Assembly (NCBI GenBank): GCA_002437815.1 | Contig: DJRP01000010.1 | Location: 1 to 64,000 of the forward strand | Source of the DNA: Collinsella sp. UBA6357 | Lineage (GTDB): Bacteria; Actinomycetota; Coriobacteriia; Coriobacteriales; Coriobacteriaceae | DNA length: 64,000 bases | Direction: 5' to 3' | Program-made: the position numbers and the translations under genes | In this document: positions 41,310 to 50,665 of the stretch, piece after piece | How the letters are laid out: each line of letters starts with the position of its first letter | How positions within the stretch are numbered: the stretch's first letter is position 1 | The notes under the pieces: model-generated | What the model saw: the letters and a program-made list of their open reading frames with translations, nothing else | Databases searched by the model: none | What the model was told of the DNA's origin: nothing

Positions 41310-44120
41310 CTAACGTGTCGTGCGCCGGGCACCCCGGTCGCGGAACCGCGCGAGCGTCTCCTTGAGCTTCTCGATGTCGATCGGCTTCGAGAGGTGGGCG
41401 TCCATGCCGGCGTCGCGCGCGGCCTGGGCATCCTCGACAAACGCGTTGGCCGTCATGGCGATGATCGGCACCGTGAACGCGTCCGCATGCCCGCTGTGGC
41501 GGATGGCGCGCGTGGCCTCGAACCCGTTCATGCCGGGCATCATGAGGTCCATGAGGATCGCGTCGTAAGCTCCGGCCTCGGTGCCCACGAAAAGCCCGAT
41601 TGCCTCGTTGCCGTCGTTGGCGACGGTGACCTGCGCCCCCGACCCCTCGAGCAGCTCGCGGGCGATCTCGGCGTTGAGCTCGTTGTCCTCGACGAGCAGG
41701 ATATGCATGCCCTCGATGGATGCGACCGCTTTGGGCACGGGCAGGCCGGCGGTGTGCCGGGGATGCCGGTCGATCTTGAACGGCAGGCAGATCACGAACG
41801 TGGAACCCACACCGGGCGTGCTCGTGATGTCGATCGTGCCGCCCATCTGCTCGACGAGCGCATGCACGATCGACATGCCCATGCCCGTACCCTGGAAGGT
41901 GCTGCGGGCGTCGTCGTGCTCTTGGCTGAACGGCTCGAAGATGTGCTCGAGGAACTCCTGGGACATGCCGATACCGGTGTCCTTTGTCACGAACTTGTAG
42001 GTCACGCGGTCGCCGTCGATATCGACCACGTCGGATGTGCAGGTGACCGAGCCTCCCGGCTTGTTGTATTTGATGCAGTTGTCCGTGATGTTGATGAGGA
42101 TCTGACGGATATGCACGGGGCTGCCGATCAGGTCGACATAGGGGAGGTTCACGCCGTTGTCGGTGATGAGCTCGATACCCTTCTCCGCTGCGCGCATCTC
42201 GGAGATGGTGTAGACCTCGCCGCACAGCTCGTTGAGGTTGAACGGCTTCTCCTCGAGCACCACGGCGCGGTCCTCGATCTTGCTCATCTCGAGGATATCG
42301 TTGATGAGCGTGAGCAGGTGGTCGGCGGCCACTTTGGCCTTCTCGCGGTTCTGACGGATGAACTCGACGTCATCGGGGTGCAGCTCGTCCACCTCCATGA
42401 GTCCCACGATGCCGTTGAGCGGCGTGCGTATGTCGTGGCTCATGCGCGAGAGAAACGCCGTCTTGGCGGAGTTCGCCGCCTGGGCCTCGAACTGCGCGGC
42501 GCGGGCACGGTTGAGCAGGCGGACGAGGACGATCACGATGGCGACGAGGCCCGCGATCGTGATCACGATGATGGCGGCGCGGTTGCGGTAGAGGAACTTG
42601 AAGAGCGAGGACTCGCGCGCGGCGTAGGTGTCGCTGTTGTAGCTGCTGGCCAGGATCGAGCCGCCGGCGTTGGCGATACCCTTGTTGACGATGGCGAGCA
42701 GCTCGGCGTTGCCGCTTTGCATCCAGCAGCTCAAATCCACGGTGGAGCCCAGCTCGGCGATCTTGAAACTGTCGAGATCGTGCTGGTCGCGTATGGTGTC
42801 GAGCGAGGTGGTCGGGGTGATGACGCATGCCGGCCCCTTGGTCTCGGCGGCCCAGAGCGCCTCGGCGGTCGATGCGTACTGCGTGACGGTCGAGGCGGGG
42901 TAGCGCAGGCGCAGCTCGTTGCCGTTGACGATCGAGGACTCGGAATAGACGATATCGCCCAGCGCCTCGTCGAGGTCGTCGCCGCTGTAGATGGCGGCGA
43001 GCGAGACGGTGGCGAGCGCCGTGGACTGGATGGAGCCGTCCTGCTCGGCGAGCCAGTAGTCCTTTGCCACGGGCATGGCCACGTCGATCGTCCCCTTGGC
43101 GAGCGCGGATGCCATGGCGGCGTTCGATTCGAAGGGGCGCGTCTCGATTTCGATGTCGAATTTGGCGGTCAGGCTGTCGGTCAGCTTCTTGAGCGATCCC
43201 TCGAGCTCGCCGTCGGGGCCTTCGTTGCAAAAGGGCAGCTTGCTGTTGAGGTAGCCGAAGACGATCTTGCCGCCGTGCCCATCGAGCCAGGCGCGCTCGC
43301 GTCCGGTGAGCGATGACGAGCCCGCGCCCTCGATGGAATAGGCGGTCTTGACGTCATCGTTGTAGCGCGGGTTGATGCTTCTGATGGTAGTCATGGCGGC
43401 GTTGATGTCGTCCATGAGGTCGGGGCGGCTGCGCGGGACCGTGAGGTAGTAGTTGCTCTCGCCCACGCTGAACATGGCCATGGCGTCCGGGGACGACAGG
43501 GTGTCGTTCATGATCATGGCGTCGATTTTGTCGTCCGTAAGCGCGCCGAACAGGTCGTTTGCGGTGTCGTAATACACGACGTTGCAGTCGATACCCTGGT
43601 CTTTGAGCCATTCGAGCGCCACGGTCGTCTGCATCACACCGCGATTGGCGCCGATGGTGAGGCCGTTGAGCGCCTGTGGATCACCGCGGGTGAGGTCGTC
43701 GCGGCTGGGCTTGGCATAGATGTAATAACGTTCGGTGCCCTGCGGGTTGGTCGAGAAGAGCAGCTTCTGCGCGCGCTCCTCGGTATAGGAGATGTTGGGC
43801 ATGAGGTCGATCTCGCCGGCCTCGAGCTTGGCCATGAGGTCGGTGAAGCTCCCGGTCACGTACTCGTACTTCCAACCCGGGGTGTAGTAGGAGAGCGTCT
43901 GCAGGTAGTCGTAGCCCCATCCCGAGAGGTGCTCGTCGGGCGTGCCTTCCTGGAATCCCGTGTTGTTGAGCAGCCAGCCCACGCGTACCGTCTTGATCTC
44001 GGTGGCGTCGGCTGCCCGAGCAGGCCGGGGCTGGCAGACAAAAAAGGCGGACGCCACAAAGATGGCGATAAGGGCTGCAATCGGTTTGAGGAGGCGAGGG
44101 GCTTTTGCGCGCGGGCTCAT
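41310..44120 (-). CDS. BvgS/EvgS-like hybrid kinase with two solute-binding domains
   Basis: The 936-residue protein starts with a signal segment that ends near ARAADATE, then two tandem SBP family 3 domains (about 45-265 and 290-510), one membrane helix near 520-545, HisKA with H562 in RMSHDIRTPLNGIVG, HATPase with NCIKYNKPGG, and a receiver with D858 in ILMDLMMPGMNGF. The layout resembles BvgS and EvgS but lacks the HPt domain. The ligand is unknown. It is convergent with the previous kinase gene and downstream of the GGDEF gene on the same strand. Confidence 0.87.
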   Translation of the reverse strand: MSPRAKAPRLLKPIAALIAIFVASAFFVCQPRPARAADATEIKTVRVGWLLNNTGFQEGTPDEHLSGWGYDYLQTLSYYTPGWKYEYVTGSFTDLMAKLEAGEIDLMPNISYTEERAQKLLFSTNPQGTERYYIYAKPSRDDLTRGDPQALNGLTIGANRGVMQTTVALEWLKDQGIDCNVVYYDTANDLFGALTDDKIDAMIMNDTLSSPDAMAMFSVGESNYYLTVPRSRPDLMDDINAAMTTIRSINPRYNDDVKTAYSIEGAGSSSLTGRERAWLDGHGGKIVFGYLNSKLPFCNEGPDGELEGSLKKLTDSLTAKFDIEIETRPFESNAAMASALAKGTIDVAMPVAKDYWLAEQDGSIQSTALATVSLAAIYSGDDLDEALGDIVYSESSIVNGNELRLRYPASTVTQYASTAEALWAAETKGPACVITPTTSLDTIRDQHDLDSFKIAELGSTVDLSCWMQSGNAELLAIVNKGIANAGGSILASSYNSDTYAARESSLFKFLYRNRAAIIVITIAGLVAIVIVLVRLLNRARAAQFEAQAANSAKTAFLSRMSHDIRTPLNGIVGLMEVDELHPDDVEFIRQNREKAKVAADHLLTLINDILEMSKIEDRAVVLEEKPFNLNELCGEVYTISEMRAAEKGIELITDNGVNLPYVDLIGSPVHIRQILINITDNCIKYNKPGGSVTCTSDVVDIDGDRVTYKFVTKDTGIGMSQEFLEHIFEPFSQEHDDARSTFQGTGMGMSIVHALVEQMGGTIDITSTPGVGSTFVICLPFKIDRHPRHTAGLPVPKAVASIEGMHILLVEDNELNAEIARELLEGSGAQVTVANDGNEAIGLFVGTEAGAYDAILMDLMMPGMNGFEATRAIRHSGHADAFTVPIIAMTANAFVEDAQAARDAGMDAHLSKPIDIEKLKETLARFRDRGARRTTR

Positions 44121-44238
44121 GGGCGGTCCTTAGGGTGTCAGTGCATATCGTCACCATGATACCAACGAAGTGTGCCGCTATGGGGCGGTTTGGATGGAGT
44201 TCGTTCGGGGCGGGGCGCCTGCCCGCGATTCGGTAGGT

Positions 44239-45117
44239 CTAACCCTCGATGGCGTAGTTGTTCTTGCCGGCAGCCTTGATACCGTACATCACCCGATCGG
44301 CCTGCTTGATGAGCGCCTCGGTATCGGTCTTCTCGCCGATGGGCTGGAAGAAGGCGCCGATGCTCAACGTGACACCCAGGGAGTGTTGGCCGGCAAGCGT
44401 CTGCACGGCACGAAGACGCCGTTCGAGCTCATCGCGGTCGATATTCCACAGCGCACAGAAAAACTCGTCGCCGCCATAGCGCGCGAGGATGTCCTCCTCG
44501 GTGGGGGCGAGCCCCTCGGCGAGCACGGCGCCAACGCGTCGCAGGACCTCATCGCCCACCAGATGCCCTTGGAGATCGTTGACATCTTTGAAGTCGTCGA
44601 TGTCGATCATGATCGCGGCGAGTGGGGTTGCGTCGTGTGTGGCGCGATTGATCATGAGGCCAAAGCGCTCGTTGAGAAAGCGGCGGTTGGAGAGCCCGGT
44701 GAGCTCATCGGTATAGACCTTGTGGTTGAACGTGGTGATGCGGTCGACGAAGTCGTTATTGCCAAAGGCCGAGAGCAGCACGTTGTCGTTTGACGCCGTG
44801 ACCACCTCGAGCACAAACGGGCGGCCGTCGATGCGGACGGGTTGTGCGACCACGTGAAAGATATTCTGGTCGATGAACTCGAACTTGGAGTAGCGGGCGC
44901 CCTCCATGAGGCAACGCGCCGAGACGCAGTTTTCGCAGCGATCCTGCTTGTTCCATACGTGATAACAGCCGCCTGGCTGAGCTACAAGCTCGCCATCTTG
45001 AACGGCGTACACGATCATCTCGATGGGGTCGACCAGGCGTACCACGTCGAACAGCGACGACATCTGCTGGATGATCTGAGCGATCTGTTCGATCTGATAG
45101 CTGCGCTCGTTCGACAT
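44239..45117 (-). CDS. GGDEF-domain diguanylate cyclase
   Basis: The ATG at 45117 follows GAGGAGCACGTC. The 292-residue protein has an N-terminal cysteine-rich sensor (GCYHVWNKQDRCENC then SARC) that may bind iron or another metal, and a GGDEF domain with YTDELTGLSNRRFLNERFG and RYGGDEFF. The I-site RxxD is not seen at its usual position, so product inhibition may be absent. It makes cyclic di-GMP if active. It lies between two hybrid kinases and is divergent from the second. Confidence 0.83.
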   Translation of the reverse strand: MSNERSYQIEQIAQIIQQMSSLFDVVRLVDPIEMIVYAVQDGELVAQPGGCYHVWNKQDRCENCVSARCLMEGARYSKFEFIDQNIFHVVAQPVRIDGRPFVLEVVTASNDNVLLSAFGNNDFVDRITTFNHKVYTDELTGLSNRRFLNERFGLMINRATHDATPLAAIMIDIDDFKDVNDLQGHLVGDEVLRRVGAVLAEGLAPTEEDILARYGGDEFFCALWNIDRDELERRLRAVQTLAGQHSLGVTLSIGAFFQPIGEKTDTEALIKQADRVMYGIKAAGKNNYAIEG

Positions 45118-45328
45118 GACGTGCTCCTCGGTAACGGTACGGATACGATCCATCTTATCGTAGGGCGTTAACCGATGGGCGGTAATTCGACGAGCGGTTG
45201 GGCGGAGCGGGGCGGATCGGGGGCACACTGTCTGCTCGGTACTGCCGTTCGCGGTAAAGCCGCCGCGCGCGCCGCTCCGGGGCGATAAAGTGTTTAGTGA
45301 CCCCCGAGGGATTTGAAGAACCACGAAG

Positions 45329-48151
45329 ATGCGTCAACGACAACTGAGTCGCTTGCGAGTCATCGCTCTGGTGTTCGCGGCCTGCCTGCTTGGCATGCTC
45401 GGCGCCGGCGTTCGCGCCTTTGCGGCCGAGACGCCGTCGATGACGGTACGCCTGGGCTACTACGAGGCGCGCAATTTTTCCGAGGGTGCGCAGGACGGGG
45501 ATACCAAGCGCGGCTACGCCTATGAATATCTGCAACACGTTGCCGCCTATGCCGGATGGCGCTATGAGTATGTGTATGGGACCTGGGATGAGCTCTACGC
45601 CAAACTTGCCGCGGGGGAGATCGATCTTCTGCCCGGCGTGTCGCAGATCGACGAGCACGTGGGACAGGTGCTGTTTCCCCAGGACGAGATGCTCGACGAG
45701 ACGTTCTATATCTATGCCGCCGCCGATGATGCCGAGGGTCTGCGCGGGCATCCCGAGGCGCTTTCGGGCAAGCGCGTGGGCGTGATTGCGAGCGCAAACT
45801 CGAGCCCCGTCTTCGCCACCTGGGTTGCGGCTTCGGGTATCGATATCGAGACGGTCGCGTTCGATGGGTACGACGCGCTCTGCGGGGCGTTCGAGCAAGG
45901 GTCGATCGATGCTTTCGTGAGCTCGGACAACGTCGCGTACAAGAGCAAGGATGCGGTTCCGGTCGAGATCGTGGGCACGGAGCCTTACTACCTTGCGGTT
46001 GCCAAGGGCCGGGAGGATCTGCTGGCGCAACTCGATAATGCCCAGACGGTCATGGGGAGCCAGGACCGTGTGTATCTTGACGAGCTGCGCAACCGCTATA
46101 CCGCCGATAGTGTGGTCAACGTCTATCTGGCACCGGACGAGGCGCTGTGGATGTCAACCCATTCCAAGTTGCGGGTAGGCTACCTGAACGACTATCTGCC
46201 GTATTGCGCGCAAGCCGAGACCGGCGAGGCGACCGGCCTTATGGTCGATGTGCTGACCGCGCTTCTGGACGATTTGCCCGGTGAATGGGCGCCCCGAGTC
46301 GAGACGCATTGCTACGCCAGCCAGTCCGAGCTCATCGAGGCGCTCAAGGCGGGAAAGGTCGATGTTGCGTTTCCTGTGGGCGGCGAGACGTGGTATGCCG
46401 AGCAGCAGGGATTTCGTACGAGCACGCCGGTCGTTTCGGCCTCGATGGAAATGGTCTGCCGTCAGGGATCCGATCCCCGTGAGTCGTTCGACACCGTTGC
46501 CGTCAACCGCAACAACCTCATGCAGCAGCTCTATGTCCAAGATGCCCTGGAGGATTCGAAGATCGAGGAGTTCGACTCGATCGAAGCATGTCTCGATGCC
46601 GTTAAAAACGGTGAGGTCGGATGCACGGTCGTCAACGGACTGCGAGCCAGCGCACTGCTCAAATCGGAACCCGGACTGTACGGTATACAGCTGCCGGAGG
46701 CAGATACCCGCTGCTTTGCCACGGGCGAGGACAGCTCCGTCCTGCTGCGCTTTCTCAACCGTGGCCTGGGCAGGCTGGGCGAAAGCTACGGCGCAAATGC
46801 GGCGAGCTCCTATACCGCCGGTCTCTACAAGTACACGACGCTCGACTACGTGCGTGACAACCTGCCCTTTGTGGTGGGGACGGCGATGGCTGCCATCGCC
46901 GCGGTCGTGTTGCTCGGCGTGCGGCATGTGCGCAAGCTCCGCCACGAGGCCGCGCACGAGGCCGAGCAGAACCGCAGGCTCGAAGACGCCCTTTCTCGTG
47001 CCGAGCGCGCAAGCAGGGCCAAGGACGTGCTGCTCTCCAACCTTTCGCATGATATCCGCACGCCCCTCAACGGCATCTTGGGCGTGATGGACGTCAACGG
47101 CACCTGTGACGATCCGCGGGAGGTGCGCGAGAACACCAGAAAGGCCCGCATCGCCTCGCGGCAACTTTTGGGCATGGTCGATGATCTGCTCGAGATGAGC
47201 AAGCTCAAAAGTGGCGACGTTCAGGTCGATAAAGAGGCCTTTTTGCTCACAAGCGTTTTCGATACGGTGCTCGCCGAAATCACTCCGCAGGCCGATGACG
47301 CCGGGGTGACGGTGCGCTATCAGTGCCACTGCGCGGGGTTCGATACCACCTGGGTCAAGGGCAGCCCCGTCTACGTGCGGCAGGTCTTCGTCAATATCTT
47401 GGATAACGCCATTCGCTACAACCGGGACGGAGGCTCGGTGATATGGGAAGTCGGCATGGCCCCCTCGGGCGATAGCGCCATGGTGCTCACCTGTGCCATC
47501 ACCGATAACGGGTCGGGTATGGCGTCCGAGACGCTTGAGCGGCTGTTCGAGCCGTTTGGGCAGATGGGCGATGCCGTGCGCTCCACCTATGCGGGCTCGG
47601 GGCTGGGACTTTCGATCGCCAAGGCGCTTGCGGATCTCATGGGAGGAACGATCGATGCCGAAAGCGAACTCGGGCGCGGTACGAGGATCGTGGTGACCTT
47701 GCCGTTCGAGCTGGCGCAGATTCCTGCGTCAGAGCCGGCGGCCCCGGTTTCCGATGGAGTCGGAACGATCGGGGGCATGCGCGTGCTGCTGGCAGAGGAC
47801 AACGAGCTCAATGCCGAGATCACGCGCTATGTGCTCGAACGAGCCGGAGCCGGAGAGGTGCTTTGGGCGCAGGATGGCATAAAGGTGGTCGAGATGTTCC
47901 GTGCATCGGAGCCCGACTCCATCGATGCCGTGCTCATGGACGTGATGATGCCCGGCATGGACGGCATCGCGGCCACGCGTGCGATCCGTGCGCTTGATCG
48001 CGCGGACGCGGCGACAGTGCCCATTATCGCGCTTACGGCCAAGGCCTTCGCCGACGATCGCAGCGAGGCACTCGAGGCGGGCATGAACGAGCATCTGGCC
48101 AAGCCCATCGATTCCGAGGTCCTGATCGCCACGCTGCAAAAGTACCGCTGA
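45329..48151 (+). CDS. BvgS/EvgS-like hybrid kinase with two solute-binding domains (second copy)
   Basis: This 940-residue protein has the same layout as the kinase at 41310. A signal peptide ends near RAFAAE, two SBP family 3 domains follow (about 32-250 and 270-500), then a helix near 512-530, H574 in NLSHDIRTPLNGILGVMDV, HATPase with NAIRYNRDGG, and a receiver with D871 in VLMDVMMPGMDG. The two proteins look like tandem paralogues with diverged sensors. The ribosome site (GAAGAA) is weak. The output partner is not visible here. Confidence 0.87.
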   Translation: MRQRQLSRLRVIALVFAACLLGMLGAGVRAFAAETPSMTVRLGYYEARNFSEGAQDGDTKRGYAYEYLQHVAAYAGWRYEYVYGTWDELYAKLAAGEIDLLPGVSQIDEHVGQVLFPQDEMLDETFYIYAAADDAEGLRGHPEALSGKRVGVIASANSSPVFATWVAASGIDIETVAFDGYDALCGAFEQGSIDAFVSSDNVAYKSKDAVPVEIVGTEPYYLAVAKGREDLLAQLDNAQTVMGSQDRVYLDELRNRYTADSVVNVYLAPDEALWMSTHSKLRVGYLNDYLPYCAQAETGEATGLMVDVLTALLDDLPGEWAPRVETHCYASQSELIEALKAGKVDVAFPVGGETWYAEQQGFRTSTPVVSASMEMVCRQGSDPRESFDTVAVNRNNLMQQLYVQDALEDSKIEEFDSIEACLDAVKNGEVGCTVVNGLRASALLKSEPGLYGIQLPEADTRCFATGEDSSVLLRFLNRGLGRLGESYGANAASSYTAGLYKYTTLDYVRDNLPFVVGTAMAAIAAVVLLGVRHVRKLRHEAAHEAEQNRRLEDALSRAERASRAKDVLLSNLSHDIRTPLNGILGVMDVNGTCDDPREVRENTRKARIASRQLLGMVDDLLEMSKLKSGDVQVDKEAFLLTSVFDTVLAEITPQADDAGVTVRYQCHCAGFDTTWVKGSPVYVRQVFVNILDNAIRYNRDGGSVIWEVGMAPSGDSAMVLTCAITDNGSGMASETLERLFEPFGQMGDAVRSTYAGSGLGLSIAKALADLMGGTIDAESELGRGTRIVVTLPFELAQIPASEPAAPVSDGVGTIGGMRVLLAEDNELNAEITRYVLERAGAGEVLWAQDGIKVVEMFRASEPDSIDAVLMDVMMPGMDGIAATRAIRALDRADAATVPIIALTAKAFADDRSEALEAGMNEHLAKPIDSEVLIATLQKYR

Positions 48152-48164
48152 CGTTGCGACTGCG

Positions 48165-48195
48165 GAGGGCGCAGTGTGAAAGGTGCCGCGCCCTC
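48165..48195 (+). terminator. Stem-loop after the second BvgS-like kinase
   Basis: GAGGGCGC (48165-48172) and GCGCCCTC (48188-48195) are exactly complementary with a 15-base loop, 13 bases after the stop. No T-run follows, so it is only a possible terminator. Confidence 0.35.
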
Positions 48196-48576
48196 TGTTC
48201 ATCCTGCGTATAGCTCCAGATCGAGGGCCCGGCTGGCTTCACAAACATGCCGGAAACCGCTATCTGCACCGGCCGCATTCAAATTAATCCTTGCATGATG
48301 TCCCGACCGGATGCTAGAGTGCAAATGCACCCGATGGTCCTGTGACCTATCTCCTGGCAACGCGGCACATCGTGGCCGCGGGAGTTTGCCGGCGTACGTT
48401 GCCTAAGCCGGATTTCACATCGTTACAACCGCAGAACTATGGCTATGGCATGTGCCGCCGGTGTCTCCTTGCATTCGATGCACAGGGGCGCCGTTGCCGT
48501 CTTCGCTGTCGCCGCCGGCTTGTCCGCCGCGGACGCCGGGGCTCTGCGGCTCCCGACCCTCGGAAGGAGTCCCGTC
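48196..48576 (+). other. Long gene-free stretch with a candidate promoter for the ClpP-like operon
   Basis: No gene is supported in these 381 bases. TTGCAT (48291-48296) and TAGAGT (48315-48320), 18 bases apart, are a plausible promoter with a long leader before the ATG at 48577. The open frames that cross it are composition shadows. Confidence 0.35.
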
Positions 48577-49173
48577 ATGGGCGAACACAGCCCCATCTAC
48601 CAACCGCAAATCATCCGAGAGACCGCAGAAGGCCTCAATCGTCTCGATATCAGGGACGAGATGCTCTCTCATCGTGAGCTGGAGCTCACGACTGCCATCG
48701 ATGCCGTCTCGTGTGCCGCCGTTATTCGCGGCCTGCTTTACCTGCAGCGATGCGATGCCGACGCACCCATCACGCTCTTCATCAACAGCCCGGGCGGCGA
48801 GGTGCAGTCGGGCCTTGCGCTCTACGACGTGATGCAGGTGGTGAGCTGCCCCGTCCACACCGTCTGCCTGGGGCTGGCAGCGAGCATGGCGGCGCTGCTG
48901 TTTATCGCGGGCGACGACCGACAGATGCTACCCCATAGTCGCGTCATGATCCACGACCCGTTGATCGGCGGCGGGATGGGCGGCAGCGCCCTTTCGGTGA
49001 AGGCCCGTGCCGACGATCTCATGCGCATCCGCGATATCACGGCCGGCGTCATCGCACGCCACACGGGCATGCCGCTCGAACGCGTCTTTACGCTTACGGC
49101 ATCGGACACTTATTTTGAGGCCGAGCAGGCTGTTGAAGTCGGTCTCGCCGACCGCATCGTCACCTCGCTCTAG
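48577..49173 (+). CDS. ClpP-like serine protease subunit
   Basis: The ATG at 48577 follows GGAAGGAG; upstream in-frame starts lack a ribosome site. The 198-residue protein has FINSPGGEVQSGLALYDV, GLAASMAALLFIAGD with the nucleophile serine, and HSRVMIHDPLIGG with the histidine. It diverges from housekeeping ClpP and shares its transcription unit with a VirD4-like ATPase 15 bases downstream. A role as a dedicated protease working with a different AAA partner is inference. It may form a heptameric ring as ClpP does. Confidence 0.8.
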   Translation: MGEHSPIYQPQIIRETAEGLNRLDIRDEMLSHRELELTTAIDAVSCAAVIRGLLYLQRCDADAPITLFINSPGGEVQSGLALYDVMQVVSCPVHTVCLGLAASMAALLFIAGDDRQMLPHSRVMIHDPLIGGGMGGSALSVKARADDLMRIRDITAGVIARHTGMPLERVFTLTASDTYFEAEQAVEVGLADRIVTSL

Positions 49174-49188
49174 AAAAGGGAAAGCACC

Positions 49189-50616
49189 ATGGAAAACTTT
49201 TTCGCCACTTCGTCATCTAATACCCGCGCAACCTACGCGGGGGAGCTTCTGCTGACCAAGGAGCGTGCCGCGAGCATGGATACGTGGAAGACCGGCCTCA
49301 ACAACAACGTGCTCGTGCTGGGAAGTTCGGGCTCGGGCAAGACGCGAAACTTTCTCAAACCCAACCTGTTGCAGTGCGCGGGCTCCTATGTCGTCCTCGA
49401 CTCCAAGGGCCGGCTGTACCAGGAAATGGCGCCTTATCTGCGTGCTCGCGGCTACAAGGTTGACTGTCTCGACTTCACCACGATGGAGGGCACCATCGGT
49501 TATGACCCACTCCATCATGTGCGCTGGCGCCGCGGCCGCCCGCTTGCGCAGGACATCATCGGCATTGCGAGTGCCCTTTTTCCCAAAGCGGACATGGGCG
49601 ACGACCCGTTTTGGGCGAGCGCGGCAGCTAATTATGTCGCGAGCTACATCGCTTACGTCTTCGAAGCGCTGCCCGATCGGGAATGGAACATGGCCTCGGT
49701 CGTGAGCGTCTATGAGCAGGCATGTGAGGGCAAGGCGGAGGGACTCTTCTTCGATCTCGCACGGCAGGATCCCGGAAGCTATGCCGTCTCGCTCTACCGC
49801 CGCGCGAAGACCACGGCGCGTGCCGAGAAGATGCACTCGAGCATCATGGGCATCATCGCGGCGTATCTGCTGCCGCTCACGTTTGACGGTGCGCTCGCGT
49901 CGTTTTGTCGCCCCGAGCAGATCTTTTTTGACGATCTGGCACGTGAACGACGTGCGCTTTTCGTGACCATGGACGATATGGATCACAGCCTGGCGCCGCT
50001 CACGAGTCTCTTCGTGCGTCAGGCATTCCGGACCCTGTGCAACTTTGCCGATGCCGAGTGCGAGGGAGGTTGTCTGCCCGTACCCGTGCGCTTCATGCTC
50101 GACGACTTCGCAAATCTCACGCTGCCCGGTTTCGATGACGTGCTCTCGGTCATCCGGAGCCGCGAGGTAAGCTGCACCGTCATCTGTCAGACGGTGAGTC
50201 AGCTCGAGGCGCGTTACGGAGAGGCCGAGGCCAATTCGATCATCGGCAATTGTGACCGTCAGCTTGTTTTGGGCTTTCAAGATGAGCGGACAGCGCGTTA
50301 CTTCTCGCTGCGTGCGGGCAAAACTCCCACGACACTGCTTGAGACTCCGCAAAACAACTGGTGGTACTTTGAGCGCGGACATCGTGGTTCGTGCGAGGCG
50401 GCGTATCGGCTCGAGGAGCATCCCGGCTACGGTGATCTGGCAAGGGAGCCTGCGGACGCCGACGCTGCTTGCGGATGCACCGGCTGCGACGAGGCCCCCG
50501 ATCTCTTGGACGATCCGACGGCTTGGGAATTCGACGATACGTACGAGCTGGATTTGTCGTCGTTGGCGCCCTTCGACGCCGGTCCGTTTGCGATCGCGTC
50601 CGAGAACGCGGCTTAA
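49189..50616 (+). CDS. VirD4/TraG-like conjugative coupling ATPase without membrane segments
   Basis: This 475-residue protein has Walker A GSSGSGKT at about 45-52, Walker B RFMLDDFANL, and the typical FxxR/NCDRQLVLGFQDERTAR-type C-terminal region. It lacks the two N-terminal membrane helices of VirD4-type proteins. A cysteine cluster, CGCTGC, occurs near residue 428. No relaxase, VirB4 or other transfer gene is present, so it is not part of a complete conjugation system. It is probably co-transcribed with the ClpP-like gene before it and perhaps the nuclease-like gene after it. Confidence 0.75.
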   Translation: MENFFATSSSNTRATYAGELLLTKERAASMDTWKTGLNNNVLVLGSSGSGKTRNFLKPNLLQCAGSYVVLDSKGRLYQEMAPYLRARGYKVDCLDFTTMEGTIGYDPLHHVRWRRGRPLAQDIIGIASALFPKADMGDDPFWASAAANYVASYIAYVFEALPDREWNMASVVSVYEQACEGKAEGLFFDLARQDPGSYAVSLYRRAKTTARAEKMHSSIMGIIAAYLLPLTFDGALASFCRPEQIFFDDLARERRALFVTMDDMDHSLAPLTSLFVRQAFRTLCNFADAECEGGCLPVPVRFMLDDFANLTLPGFDDVLSVIRSREVSCTVICQTVSQLEARYGEAEANSIIGNCDRQLVLGFQDERTARYFSLRAGKTPTTLLETPQNNWWYFERGHRGSCEAAYRLEEHPGYGDLAREPADADAACGCTGCDEAPDLLDDPTAWEFDDTYELDLSSLAPFDAGPFAIASENAA

Positions 50617-50665
50617 CGAATCGGAGTAAAATCAGAACGTTTGACCCCCGCACGAGGAGGTGCCT

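Noticed and set aside
38920..42225. 1101-codon open frame on the minus strand
   Set aside because: It runs antisense to the hybrid kinase at 39013 and out of frame with the real kinase at 41310, with low-complexity composition and no motif.
41073..43316. 747-codon open frame on the plus strand
   Set aside because: It is antisense to the kinase at 41310-44120, which has full HisKA, HATPase and receiver motifs.
48577..50616. The ClpP-like and VirD4-like genes as part of an integrated conjugative element
   Set aside because: No relaxase, VirB4, integrase or attachment-site repeat was seen in the flanks, so a complete element is not supported.
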